Shown here: positions 39,051 to 48,609 of the stretch, piece after piece | How positions within the stretch are numbered: position 1 is the first letter of the stretch | How the letters are laid out: every line of letters starts with the position of its first letter | Assembly (NCBI GenBank): GCA_028135785.1 | Contig: JAOIHS010000005.1 | Coordinates: forward strand, 1 to 64,000 | Source: SAR86 cluster bacterium | GTDB lineage: Bacteria; Pseudomonadota; Gammaproteobacteria; Magnimaribacterales; AG-339-G14 | Length of the DNA: 64,000 nucleotides | Reading direction: 5' to 3' | Notes under the pieces: generated by a model | The model's database searches: none | What the model saw: the letters and a program-made list of their open reading frames with translations, nothing else | Told to the model about the DNA's origin: nothing | Made by a program: the position numbers and the translations under genes

Positions 39051-39901
39051 TGTCTATTTGCTATCTTAATGGTGATTATCTAAATATAGAAGAAGCAAGA
39101 ATTTCTCCTTTAGATAGAGGTTTTATATTTGGAGATGCTATTTACGAAGTTATTGCTTGTTATGATAAAAAGCCTTTTAAACTAAAGCTTCATATAGAAA
39201 GACTTTTAAAAAATTTAGAATCTATAAAAATAGATTTAGAATTATCTAATTCAAATCTTTCAGATATTATTAATCAAGTAATCAATAAAAATAATTCTGT
39301 GAATCAGGTTATCTATCTACAGATTTCAAGAGGTCCTGAGGCAATAAGAGATCATACCCCGCAAGATAATTCAACTCCAACTATCTTCGTTTCATCATTT
39401 CCCATGAAGGTTATTCCGAAAATAGATATAGAGCCGGTAGAGGTAATAATGCAAGACGATTTTAGGTGGAGAAAAAGCAGTATAAAAGCAACATCACTTC
39501 TAGCTAGCGTTATTTATAAAATGGAAGCTAAGGAAAAAAATGTATCAGAGGTTATTCTCCATGAGAAAGGTTTAATAACCGAAGGTTCGGTTAGTAATAT
39601 TTTCTGTGTAAAAGACAAGATAATAAAAACACCGTCTTTAGAAGCAAATATACTTCCTGGTGTTACAAGAAAGACCTTGATAGAGATTATTCAAAAATCA
39701 GAATATGGAATTACAGAAGTAGATATTTCTATTGACGAGCTCTTTGATTCAGATGAGGTTTGGATTTCAAATACTACAAAAGGAGTGGTACCTGTTTTTA
39801 AAATAGACAATCAAATTATTCTCAATAAACAAGAAAAATTTATTTTTAAAGATATTTTTAAACTATTTATGACTGAAATTCAGTCTGACAAAAGTCAATA
39901 A
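39050..39901 (+). CDS. dat: D-amino-acid aminotransferase (class IV PLP transaminase)
   Basis: ISPLDRGFIFGDAIYEVIACYDKKPFKLKLHIERL; SIKATSLLASVIYKMEAKEKNVSEVILHEKGLITEGSVSNIF. Confidence 0.9.
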   Translation: MSICYLNGDYLNIEEARISPLDRGFIFGDAIYEVIACYDKKPFKLKLHIERLLKNLESIKIDLELSNSNLSDIINQVINKNNSVNQVIYLQISRGPEAIRDHTPQDNSTPTIFVSSFPMKVIPKIDIEPVEVIMQDDFRWRKSSIKATSLLASVIYKMEAKEKNVSEVILHEKGLITEGSVSNIFCVKDKIIKTPSLEANILPGVTRKTLIEIIQKSEYGITEVDISIDELFDSDEVWISNTTKGVVPVFKIDNQIILNKQEKFIFKDIFKLFMTEIQSDKSQ

Positions 39902-40781
39902 CAACTCTCTCTAAATCTGACCAAAAATTTCCTTCACCTTTTTTAAAATTAGAATCTAGATTTGCAGTTCTTCTTTTTAAATTGTGTATGACTGAAACAG
40001 GAATTATTTTACTTTTTTTACGCAAGTTTTCTATGTAGTCAAATGGTCCATTTAGCTTAGTTTGAAAATCTTCCTTTAAAAAAGATAGTCTTTCCAATTC
40101 CCTAAATATTCCCCATATAATTAGAGCTTCTGAACCTTTCTGAAGTTTTAAATTTTTTAGAATTTCTAAAGATTGATTGATATTTCCTAAAAGAAGAGAG
40201 TTAGATAGATTAAAAATATCAAACTCGGAGCTATCTTCAACAAATGATTCTTCAGTATCACTATTAAGAACTTTCATCATTTTTAATTCCTGATAGGCAG
40301 CAAGAAGGTTGCCCTGAGTTTTCTCATGAATTATTTCTAAAGAGTTAGAGCTTAAATTTACTGATAAATCTCTAGCTGTATTTCTTATCCAGTCTTTTCT
40401 TTTATTTGGCCATACTTTTTGTAAATCAGCCTCATCACCATGATTCAGAATAGATTTAAACCATGCTCTTGTTTTTAATCTCTCAATGCCCGTAATTGAA
40501 ATGATAAGATATTTTTCATCAGGAATACTCTTGCAAAGATCAATTAGAAATTCAGAATCTGCTTTAAAGGGTGAATTTTCTATTCTGAGATCTATTATTT
40601 TTGAAGATGGGAATAGGCTGTCTTCTTTCTCCATCAATAATTCTGACCAATTAAAAGAAGAGCCTTTAGTAAAATAAATTTCCCTTTCAAATTTTTCCTT
40701 TTGTCTGAGATTTAAGATCAATTTATCTCTTTCTAATTCCACAAGAAAATGATCTCCATGAATAACTTTAATTTTTGCCAT
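39867..40781 (-). CDS. holA: DNA polymerase III delta subunit
   Basis: Divergent but recognisable delta fold (RLKTRAWFKSILNHGDEADLQKVWPNKRKDWIRNTARDLSVNLSSNSLEIIHEKTQGNLLAAYQELKMMKVL); conserved leuS-lptE-holA order. Confidence 0.88.
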   Translation of the reverse strand: MAKIKVIHGDHFLVELERDKLILNLRQKEKFEREIYFTKGSSFNWSELLMEKEDSLFPSSKIIDLRIENSPFKADSEFLIDLCKSIPDEKYLIISITGIERLKTRAWFKSILNHGDEADLQKVWPNKRKDWIRNTARDLSVNLSSNSLEIIHEKTQGNLLAAYQELKMMKVLNSDTEESFVEDSSEFDIFNLSNSLLLGNINQSLEILKNLKLQKGSEALIIWGIFRELERLSFLKEDFQTKLNGPFDYIENLRKKSKIIPVSVIHNLKRRTANLDSNFKKGEGNFWSDLERVVIDFCQTEFQS

Positions 40782-40783
40782 AC

Positions 40784-41260
40784 TTACAAGTTTTTAGAAA
40801 TTAAAAAAATAGATAATTGAGAAATTGCTTCCATAAAAAAAGTCTCTTTTATTTCATTAATTTTTTTCTCATTAGAAAGAATGCTGTTTGTGTCATAAGC
40901 ATAATTTTCAGACGTAAAAAGTTTAAATATTTCAGATGTATTAGATTCTAATTCGGTAATTTTGATTTCTAACTCATAATCTAGATTACCCGTAGCAGAA
41001 AAAAAATTTTGATCAGAGGCACCAAGAAATTTTCCAATCCTGTGATTAATTATTTCTATTTTTAAATCAGCTTCTTTCAGAGTAGTAAAATTAAATTGTA
41101 AAAGATTTCTGTTTTTTCTAATTTCACCATAAAAGAAGTTATTTAAAGGATTATCGGAAAAAGAAATCGAAACATTTTTAATCTTCATATCCAAATTGTT
41201 TATTGGCGAAAAGCCGCAGGAAGTTAATACAACAATTATTAAAATTTTTAGAATTTTCAT
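40784..41260 (-). CDS. lptE: LPS-assembly lipoprotein LptE
   Basis: Lipobox LTSCGFSP; position between leuS and holA. Confidence 0.8.
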   Translation of the reverse strand: MKILKILIIVVLTSCGFSPINNLDMKIKNVSISFSDNPLNNFFYGEIRKNRNLLQFNFTTLKEADLKIEIINHRIGKFLGASDQNFFSATGNLDYELEIKITELESNTSEIFKLFTSENYAYDTNSILSNEKKINEIKETFFMEAISQLSIFLISKNL

Positions 41261-41261
41261 T

Positions 41262-43661
41262 TTAGCCTACGACAAAATTAATAAGTTTTTTCTCAATAAA
41301 AATTACCTTTTTAGTTTTCAAATTTTCCATATATTTATTAATATTATCTAATCTTTTTGCCTTCTCAATAATTTCTTCTTTTGAAACATTTAATGAAATA
41401 TTTAGTGAGCCTCTTAATTTACCATTAACTTGAATAACCATTTCATATGAATCATCTTCTAAGAGGTTTGAATCAAATTTTGGCCATGACGCATAATGAA
41501 TATTTTTTCCGTTTCCCATTTTTATCCATAACTCATGAGCTATATGGGGTGTAATTGGCGAAAGCATTAACAAAGTGGATTCCATTATTTTTTTAAGAAG
41601 AATATTTGAAGATTTTGTAGTTTTTGCTTTTAGAAATTCTTTAGGAATAAAGTTCAATAATTCCATAATCGCTGAGATAGCAGTATTAAATGAATTTCTT
41701 CTACCAAAATCATCAGAAACTTTTTTAATCGTTTGATTTAATTTTATCTCTAGAGATTTGAGGTTAATTTCATTTATTGACAAGTCTACTTTTTGAGCAA
41801 TAACTTGATTAGTTATATTCCAGACTTTATTAAGAAATTTAAAAGAGCCTTTGACTCCATCATTTGACCACTCCAAAGACTGTTCAGGAGGTGAAGCAAA
41901 CATAGAAAAAAGTCTTACAGTATCTGCTCCATATAACTCAATAAGTTCTTGAGGATTGACTGTATTACCTTTTGATTTTGACATTTTAGTTCCATCTTTA
42001 AGAACCATACCTTGGCATAAAAGTTTTCTGAAAGGCTCCTTAACTTCTAATAGGTTCATATCACTCATTGCTTTGCAAAAAAAACGCGAATAAAGTAAAT
42101 GTAATATTGCATGTTCAATTCCCCCAATATATTGATCTACAGGCAGCCAATAATTTGCCTCTTCATCTACAATGCTTTCCTTTGCGGCATATGAAGCAAA
42201 CCTAGCAAAGTACCAAGAGGATTCAACAAAAGTATCGAAAGTATCAGTTTCTTTTACATATTTCTTATTATTTATTTCAATATATTCAGAATCTAATTGC
42301 TTTTTAGATAGTTCGCTAAAAGGAATCACATCGGAAGGATCATTTTCATTAATCATCATGGGAATTGGTGCTCCCCATGTTCTTTGTCGAGATACCCCCC
42401 AATTTCTTAGCCTGTAGTTAGTTTTTTCAAAGCCATAATTATTTTTTGTTGCATCTATAATTAATTTCTTAAAAGCTGATTCAAAATCTAATCCATCTAA
42501 CATTACTCCTGAATTTATTAAACTACCTTTGCTAAGAACAGCTTCCTTTAATTCACTCTGCTCTCCATTTCCATCATCAATAACTTGCTTTATTTCAAGA
42601 CCATATTTTTTAGCAAACTCAAAGTCTCTTTGATCATGACCAGGCACAGCCATTAGGGCCCCCGAGCCATAATCCATAAGTACAAAGTTAGCTACCCAAA
42701 CATCTATTTCTTCTCTAGAAATTGGATGAATAACTGTTAAATCTAATTTGAATCCTGATTTTTCTTGAGTAGCAAGCTCTGCTTCAGAAGTGGATCCTTT
42801 AGAGTTTTTTACTATCCATTCCTTTAGTGAGTCATTTTCTTCTATTTCTGAAATTACCAAAGGATGAGTCATTGCAAGACCAATAAAGGAAACTCCCATA
42901 ATAGTATCAGGACGAGTAGTGAAAACCTGGATATCTTTTTTACTCTTCGATTTAAAAGTAAATTCCATTCCCGAAGATTTACCAATCCAGTTTCTTTGCA
43001 TTAATTTAACCTGTTCTGGCCATCCGTCTAGGTTGTCTATTTCTGATAACAGTTCTTCTGCATAGTCCTCAATTTTAAAAGACCACTGGTTAATTATTTT
43101 TCTTTCAATATCTGCACCAGATCTCCAACCTTTTCCATCAATCACTTGTTCATTTGCTAATACAGTTTTATCAACTGGATCCCAATTTACTTCTGTTTTT
43201 TCTCTTATAACCAAACCTTTCTTGTACATTTCACAAAAAAGCCATTGTTCCCACTTATAGTAGTCTTCGTCACAAGTTCTTAATTCTCTTTTCCAATCAT
43301 AAGCAAATCCTAAAGCCATTAACTGCTCTTTCATAAATTCAATATTTTTTTCGGTCCATTCTTTAGGTGATACCTTATTTTTAATAGCTGCATTTTCAGC
43401 TGGCAAGCCAAAAGCATCCCATCCCATTGGCTGCATGACGTTTTTACCAAGCATTCTTTGATACCTAGATATAACATCTCCAATTGTGTAATTTCTGACA
43501 TGACCCATATGCAATTCACCCGAAGGATAAGGGAACATGCTTAGGCAGTAATATTTCTCTTTGTTTTTATCGGGTTCAACTTCGAAAGATTTATTTTTTT
43601 CCCAATAAAGCTGAGCTTCTTTTTCAAGTTTTGCTGGATTATATTCTTTGTTATTCATCAA
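41262..43661 (-). CDS. leuS: Leucyl-tRNA synthetase
   Basis: YCLSMFPYPSGELHMGHVRNYTIGDVISRYQRM; KMSKSKGNTVNP. Confidence 0.98.
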   Translation of the reverse strand: MMNNKEYNPAKLEKEAQLYWEKNKSFEVEPDKNKEKYYCLSMFPYPSGELHMGHVRNYTIGDVISRYQRMLGKNVMQPMGWDAFGLPAENAAIKNKVSPKEWTEKNIEFMKEQLMALGFAYDWKRELRTCDEDYYKWEQWLFCEMYKKGLVIREKTEVNWDPVDKTVLANEQVIDGKGWRSGADIERKIINQWSFKIEDYAEELLSEIDNLDGWPEQVKLMQRNWIGKSSGMEFTFKSKSKKDIQVFTTRPDTIMGVSFIGLAMTHPLVISEIEENDSLKEWIVKNSKGSTSEAELATQEKSGFKLDLTVIHPISREEIDVWVANFVLMDYGSGALMAVPGHDQRDFEFAKKYGLEIKQVIDDGNGEQSELKEAVLSKGSLINSGVMLDGLDFESAFKKLIIDATKNNYGFEKTNYRLRNWGVSRQRTWGAPIPMMINENDPSDVIPFSELSKKQLDSEYIEINNKKYVKETDTFDTFVESSWYFARFASYAAKESIVDEEANYWLPVDQYIGGIEHAILHLLYSRFFCKAMSDMNLLEVKEPFRKLLCQGMVLKDGTKMSKSKGNTVNPQELIELYGADTVRLFSMFASPPEQSLEWSNDGVKGSFKFLNKVWNITNQVIAQKVDLSINEINLKSLEIKLNQTIKKVSDDFGRRNSFNTAISAIMELLNFIPKEFLKAKTTKSSNILLKKIMESTLLMLSPITPHIAHELWIKMGNGKNIHYASWPKFDSNLLEDDSYEMVIQVNGKLRGSLNISLNVSKEEIIEKAKRLDNINKYMENLKTKKVIFIEKKLINFVVG

Positions 43662-44998
43662 TTTATATCCAAAATATTTTGGAGATAATTGATTGATAAG
43701 TTAGCATTTCTAAAATTTTCTTCATTTAGAATTATTTCCTGAAGATCTTTATTAGTTTCTATTCCTTCTACAAAAAATTCTTCTAAGGCAAACGACATTC
43801 TTGCTAAAGCTTCTTCTCTATCTATTCCGTGTGTACATATTTTAGCAATTAAAGCATCGTAATAAGGAGAAATAATACATCCATCATATACATGGGAGTC
43901 CACTCTTACTCCTATACCACCCGGCTTACCCCATTGGGTAATTTTTCCAGGTGAAGGCACAAATGTTTGAGGATGCTCAGCATTTATTCGACATTGAATA
44001 GCATGACCTCTCACAGATATATCTTTTTGTTTGATTCTTAGTTTCTCACCTGCAGCGATTCCGATTTGTAATTTTACTAAATCATAATCTGTAATCATTT
44101 CTGAAACAGTATGCTCAACCTGAAGACGAGTATTCATCTCAATAAAATAAAATTCTTCATTTAGATATAAAAACTCGAAAGTGCCCGCACCTTTATAATT
44201 CATTTTTTTACAGCATTCTGTACAAAGTTTAAATAGTTCTTCTTTTTTCTCTTCTGGAATATTCAAAGCTGGAGCTTCTTCAATAATTTTTTGATTTTTT
44301 CTTTGAATTGAACAATCTCTTTCATAAAAATGCAGGGCATTACCAAAATTATCTGCAAGGACTTGAACCTCTATATGTCGCGGACCTTCTAAAAATTTTT
44401 CAAGGTATATCTCATCACTTCCAAAACTATTTAAAGCTTCTTGCTGAGTTATTTTCATTTTTGAGATTAATTCACTTTCTTTCTCAGCTATAGCAATACC
44501 TCTTCCGCCTCCACCTGCAGCAGCTTTAATCATTACGGGATATCCTATTTGATTAGCCATAGATAAAGTTTCTCTATTAGTTGCTGAAACTCTTCCGCTT
44601 CCGGGAACACATGGGAGTCCTGAATTAGTAGCCATTTCTTTAGCAGATATTTTGTTACCCATGATTCTTATTGATTCAGGATCTGGACCAATAAAAGTAT
44701 AGCCACTGGCAATTACTTGCTCAGCAAAATGATCGTTTTCTGCTAAAAAACCGACTCCTGGATGAATTGCATCAACCCCTGTAAGTTCACAAGCGCTTAT
44801 GATGGCAGGAATATTTAGGTAGCTTTTTGAAGATTCTGGAGGGCCAATGCATATTGCTTCATCGGCCATCATTACGTGTTTTAGATCTTTATCAGCCTCA
44901 GAGTAAACAGCTACTGTTCCTATCCCCATTTCTTTACAGGCTTTAAGAACTCTAAGGGCAATTTCACCTCTATTGGCAATTAAAATTTTTGAGAACAT
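43658..44998 (-). CDS. accC: Biotin carboxylase (acetyl-CoA carboxylase)
   Basis: FSKILIANRGEIALRVLKACKEMGIGTVAVYSEADK; EMNTRLQVEHTVSEMITDYDLVKLQI. Confidence 0.98.
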   Translation of the reverse strand: MFSKILIANRGEIALRVLKACKEMGIGTVAVYSEADKDLKHVMMADEAICIGPPESSKSYLNIPAIISACELTGVDAIHPGVGFLAENDHFAEQVIASGYTFIGPDPESIRIMGNKISAKEMATNSGLPCVPGSGRVSATNRETLSMANQIGYPVMIKAAAGGGGRGIAIAEKESELISKMKITQQEALNSFGSDEIYLEKFLEGPRHIEVQVLADNFGNALHFYERDCSIQRKNQKIIEEAPALNIPEEKKEELFKLCTECCKKMNYKGAGTFEFLYLNEEFYFIEMNTRLQVEHTVSEMITDYDLVKLQIGIAAGEKLRIKQKDISVRGHAIQCRINAEHPQTFVPSPGKITQWGKPGGIGVRVDSHVYDGCIISPYYDALIAKICTHGIDREEALARMSFALEEFFVEGIETNKDLQEIILNEENFRNANLSINYLQNILDIN

Positions 44999-45463
44999 TT
45001 ATTCTTCTATTACGAAAAGAACTTCACCATATTCAACTGGCTCAGAATCAGAAATTAAAATTTCTTTGATTGTTCCATTAAAATCTGATTTTACTTCATT
45101 CATCATTTTCATAGCTTCAATAATGCAAAGAACATCTCCTTCGCTTACAGAATCTCCTATTTTCACAAAAGCATCTGCTCCAGGATTAGGAGAGTTATAG
45201 AAAGTCCCGACCATTGGGGAATTTATAGATTTTCCTGAGATTATCTTTTCCTTCACATCCTCTTCAGTATTTTCTTGAGGAGCAACTAAATTTGATTCAG
45301 TTAAAGGTTGAATATCTGCAATAGGAGCAGCCATTTGAGCTTGATGCATTATGCCTATAGATTTGACTAATTTTACTGACTCTTCACCTTCCTTGATTTC
45401 CAATTCATTTAAAGAAGATTCTTCAAGCATCTCTATTAACTTTTTAACTTTTCTTATGTCCAT
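44999..45463 (-). CDS. accB: Biotin carboxyl carrier protein
   Basis: DVLCIIEAMKMMNEVKSDFNGTIKEI. Confidence 0.97.
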   Translation of the reverse strand: MDIRKVKKLIEMLEESSLNELEIKEGEESVKLVKSIGIMHQAQMAAPIADIQPLTESNLVAPQENTEEDVKEKIISGKSINSPMVGTFYNSPNPGADAFVKIGDSVSEGDVLCIIEAMKMMNEVKSDFNGTIKEILISDSEPVEYGEVLFVIEE

Positions 45464-45465
45464 AA

Positions 45466-45906
45466 CTACTCCTTAATTTTATCAATCGCTAAATCTAATG
45501 CTGCTGCATAACCTTTCTCTCCAAAGCCAGAAATAGTTCCGACTGAAATATCAGAGAAATAAGATTTTTCTCGAAAAGATTCTCTACCAAATATATTGCT
45601 TATATGAATTTCTATCATTGGAATCGCTACGCCAAGAACTGCGTCTCTCAGAGCTACACTGGTATGAGTGAAAGCGCCTGGATTGAAAAGAATGCATTCG
45701 ACACTATTACTTTTTGCTTCTTGTATTTTATCAACAAGCTCATGCTCTGCATTGCTTTGAAAACATTCTAAATTTACAGAGTGAGACTTAGCAATTTCAA
45801 TTAATTCGCTCTCTATTTCTTCTAAAGTTTTAGATCCGTATATATCCTTCTCTCTATTTCCTAAAAGATTGAGATTTGGTCCGTTTAATAAAATTATATT
45901 CTTCAT
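45466..45906 (-). CDS. aroQ: 3-dehydroquinate dehydratase, type II
   Basis: IILLNGPNLNLLGNREKDIYGSKTL; FNPGAFTHTSVALRDA; IPMIEIHISNIFGRESFREKSYFSD. Confidence 0.97.
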   Translation of the reverse strand: MKNIILLNGPNLNLLGNREKDIYGSKTLEEIESELIEIAKSHSVNLECFQSNAEHELVDKIQEAKSNSVECILFNPGAFTHTSVALRDAVLGVAIPMIEIHISNIFGRESFREKSYFSDISVGTISGFGEKGYAAALDLAIDKIKE

Positions 45907-45931
45907 GATTTTAATGAATGATAGTGAATTT

Positions 45932-46405
45932 TTAGAGAAATTTAAAGGAATTTACTTTATTTTTAATTCTTTTAAATAAAATTCTTTTAGTAATCTTTGG
46001 ATAACAAATTAGATTTTTCAAACATCCTTGATAGCTTAAAGATAATTCCTTTTCATCAGTAAAACTTTCAACATCTATATGAATTGATAAATCATCTTCA
46101 TATATATTGCTAGCGCCATAAAACTCATCTTCTATCTCTTCATATATGCCAATAATCTCATGATTGATTGAATTATTTTCAGATGTAATAGTTAACTGTT
46201 CTGAGTATATATAAGAATCTTTATTTATTTTGAACGAAATTATTAATAAGTTGCCTAAAGAAGAAAGTGAAACCTTAAAAGCCTCATCGACAGAAAGCAA
46301 TCTTTCTGGAGGAAAGGATTTCTCAGAAACTATATGAGATGGAAATAGAAAAAAACAAATAAACATAACTAAATTAAATGTATTTTGCCTTTTTATGAAT
46401 ATCAT
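45932..46405 (-). CDS. Stand-alone DsbD N-terminal (DsbC-like) domain protein
   Basis: FPPERLLSVDEAFKVSLSS...DSYIYSEQLTI...EDEFYGASNIYEDDLSIHI...LSYQGCLKNLICYPKITK; the Cx5C in YQGC.....CYP matches nDsbD. No TM or thioredoxin domain follows (aroQ begins 25 nt later). Start likely 46405 rather than 46468. Confidence 0.8.
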   Translation of the reverse strand: MIFIKRQNTFNLVMFICFFLFPSHIVSEKSFPPERLLSVDEAFKVSLSSLGNLLIISFKINKDSYIYSEQLTITSENNSINHEIIGIYEEIEDEFYGASNIYEDDLSIHIDVESFTDEKELSLSYQGCLKNLICYPKITKRILFKRIKNKVNSFKFL

Positions 46406-46478
46406 TTTTTCTAAAAATTTATATATAAGAGAATATTCTGGTGATAAAGTCAGCAAATAACAAATCATTTAATTATTT

Positions 46479-48143
46479 ATGTCGAAAAATAGAAAATATT
46501 CTTCACCTTTAGTAGATGGTCCTTCTCAGGCTCCATCAAGATCAATGTTAAGGGCAGTTGGGTTCACTGATGATGATTTTAAAAAACCTCAAGTTGGTGT
46601 GGCTTCGACTTGGTCCATGGTTACACCATGCAATATGCACATAAATGATTTGGCTTCTACAGTTTGTAACTCCATCGATGATGAAAAAATGAAAGCTGTT
46701 CTTTTCAATACAATAACTATTTCAGATGGTATTTCAATGGGAACATTAGGAATGAGGTATTCATTGGTTTCAAGAGAAGTGATAGCGGATTCGATTGAAA
46801 CGGTTGTGGGTTGTCAGTCCTTTGATGGAGTAGTTGCTATTGGCGGTTGTGATAAAAATATGCCTGGTTGTATTATAGGATTAGCTAGACTAAATAGGCC
46901 TTCCATTTTTGTATATGGAGGCTCTATAAGACCTGGTTTAAATCATACAGACTTAATCACTGTAATGGAGGGAGTAGGAAGTTATACGAGTAATAAAATT
47001 TCCGAGGAAGATCTAATAGCAATTGAAAAGTCCGCGCTACCTGGTCCTGGTTCATGCGGGGGGATGTATACGGCTAATACAATGGCATCTGCAATTGAAG
47101 CCCTTGGTATGAGTTTGCCTGGAAGCAGTTCACAAGATGCAGTCTCTGATGAAAAAATATTGGACTGTGAAAAAGTTGGCCCAGCTATGAATAACCTATT
47201 AGAGAGGGATATAAAGCCTAAAGACATTATGACTAGAAAAGCATTTGAAAACTCTATTAGGGTGGTAATTGCGTTAGGCGGATCAACAAATGCCGTTCTT
47301 CATTTGCTAGCTATGGCAAGAAGTGTAAATGTTCCCCTAGAGATAGAGGATTTTGAAGAATTAGGCAAAACAAGTCCTCTTTTAGCAGATTTAAGGCCAT
47401 CAGGGCATTATTTAATGTCTGAGTTGAATGCTATTGGAGGAATTCAACCTCTAATGAAAACTCTATTAGATGCTGGCTTATTGCATGGAAATTGTTTAAC
47501 AGTTACTGGAAAAACTCTCGCCGAAAATTTAGAAAATATTCAGCCTTATCCAGATTCTCAAAAAATTATCTATCCTCTTGATAAGCCGATTAAAAAAGAT
47601 AGTCATTTAAGAATCCTCAAAGGAAACTTAGCTGAAGATGGAGCGGTTGCTAAAATAACTGGAAAGGAAGGCTTGAGCTTTACTGGAAAAGCAAAAGTAT
47701 TTAATTCTGAAGAAGAAACTAATAAAGCAATTAGTAATTCAGAAATTAAAGCCGGAGATGTTGTTGTTGTTCGCTATGAAGGGCCGGTTGGAGGTCCTGG
47801 AATGAGAGAAATGTTGAAACCAACTTCTGCAATCATGGGTCAAGGTTTAGGTGACAAGGTGGCTTTTATAACTGATGGAAGATTCTCAGGAGGATCTCAT
47901 GGATTTGTAGTAGGTCATATTACTCCAGAAGCTGCTAAAGGAGGTCTTATCGGACTTCTAAAAGATGGTGATGAAATTACTATTGATTCAGAAAGGGGGA
48001 CTATTGATGTTGATATAGATTCAAGTGAAATAGTGAAGAGAAAGGAGACTTGGTTTAATCCAAAACCAGCTCCTGAAAGAGGAGTATTGTCTAAATATGC
48101 TAAGACTGTCCAATCTGCTTCCAAAGGAGCTGTCACAGATTGA
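46479..48143 (+). CDS. ilvD: Dihydroxy-acid dehydratase
   Basis: VGCQSFDGVVAIGGCDKNMPGCIIGLARLNRPSIFVYGG; PGPGSCGGMYTANTMASAIEALGMSLPGSS; FITDGRFSGGSHGFVVGHITPEA. Confidence 0.98.
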   Translation: MSKNRKYSSPLVDGPSQAPSRSMLRAVGFTDDDFKKPQVGVASTWSMVTPCNMHINDLASTVCNSIDDEKMKAVLFNTITISDGISMGTLGMRYSLVSREVIADSIETVVGCQSFDGVVAIGGCDKNMPGCIIGLARLNRPSIFVYGGSIRPGLNHTDLITVMEGVGSYTSNKISEEDLIAIEKSALPGPGSCGGMYTANTMASAIEALGMSLPGSSSQDAVSDEKILDCEKVGPAMNNLLERDIKPKDIMTRKAFENSIRVVIALGGSTNAVLHLLAMARSVNVPLEIEDFEELGKTSPLLADLRPSGHYLMSELNAIGGIQPLMKTLLDAGLLHGNCLTVTGKTLAENLENIQPYPDSQKIIYPLDKPIKKDSHLRILKGNLAEDGAVAKITGKEGLSFTGKAKVFNSEEETNKAISNSEIKAGDVVVVRYEGPVGGPGMREMLKPTSAIMGQGLGDKVAFITDGRFSGGSHGFVVGHITPEAAKGGLIGLLKDGDEITIDSERGTIDVDIDSSEIVKRKETWFNPKPAPERGVLSKYAKTVQSASKGAVTD

Positions 48144-48184
48144 TTAACGCTTGTAAAAATTTATTTCATCCTCATAATTAAAAT

Positions 48185-48508
48185 ATGTCTAAAACTATAG
48201 AACTAACTGATTCTAACTTCGATCAAAAAATTTCTTCAAGCGAAGTTCCGGTATTGGTAGATTACTGGGCTGAATGGTGTGGCCCTTGCAAGATGGTAGG
48301 CCCAATCCTAGAAGAGTTGGCAAATGACTTTGAAGGGAAGATTGTTATAGGAAAAGTAGATGTCGATACTAACAAGGATTCAGCAGCTAAACAGAGAGTA
48401 ATGAGCATTCCAACTTTAGTCCTGTTTAAAGATGGTCAGCCAGTCGATCAAAGAGTAGGCGCTTTAACAAGAAATCAATTAGAAGAATTTATTAATCAGT
48501 ATATTTAA
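48185..48508 (+). CDS. trxA: Thioredoxin
   Basis: VLVDYWAEWCGPCKMVGPILEELA. Confidence 0.97.
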   Translation: MSKTIELTDSNFDQKISSSEVPVLVDYWAEWCGPCKMVGPILEELANDFEGKIVIGKVDVDTNKDSAAKQRVMSIPTLVLFKDGQPVDQRVGALTRNQLEEFINQYI

Positions 48509-48609
48509 TTAAAGGTAGACGATTTTTCCATTAGATGGTTAAATTGCTTTGTAGCAACTCGCTCACAAATTTTTTCCAGTTTAATCACAATTTAATAATA
48601 AAAAAAACT

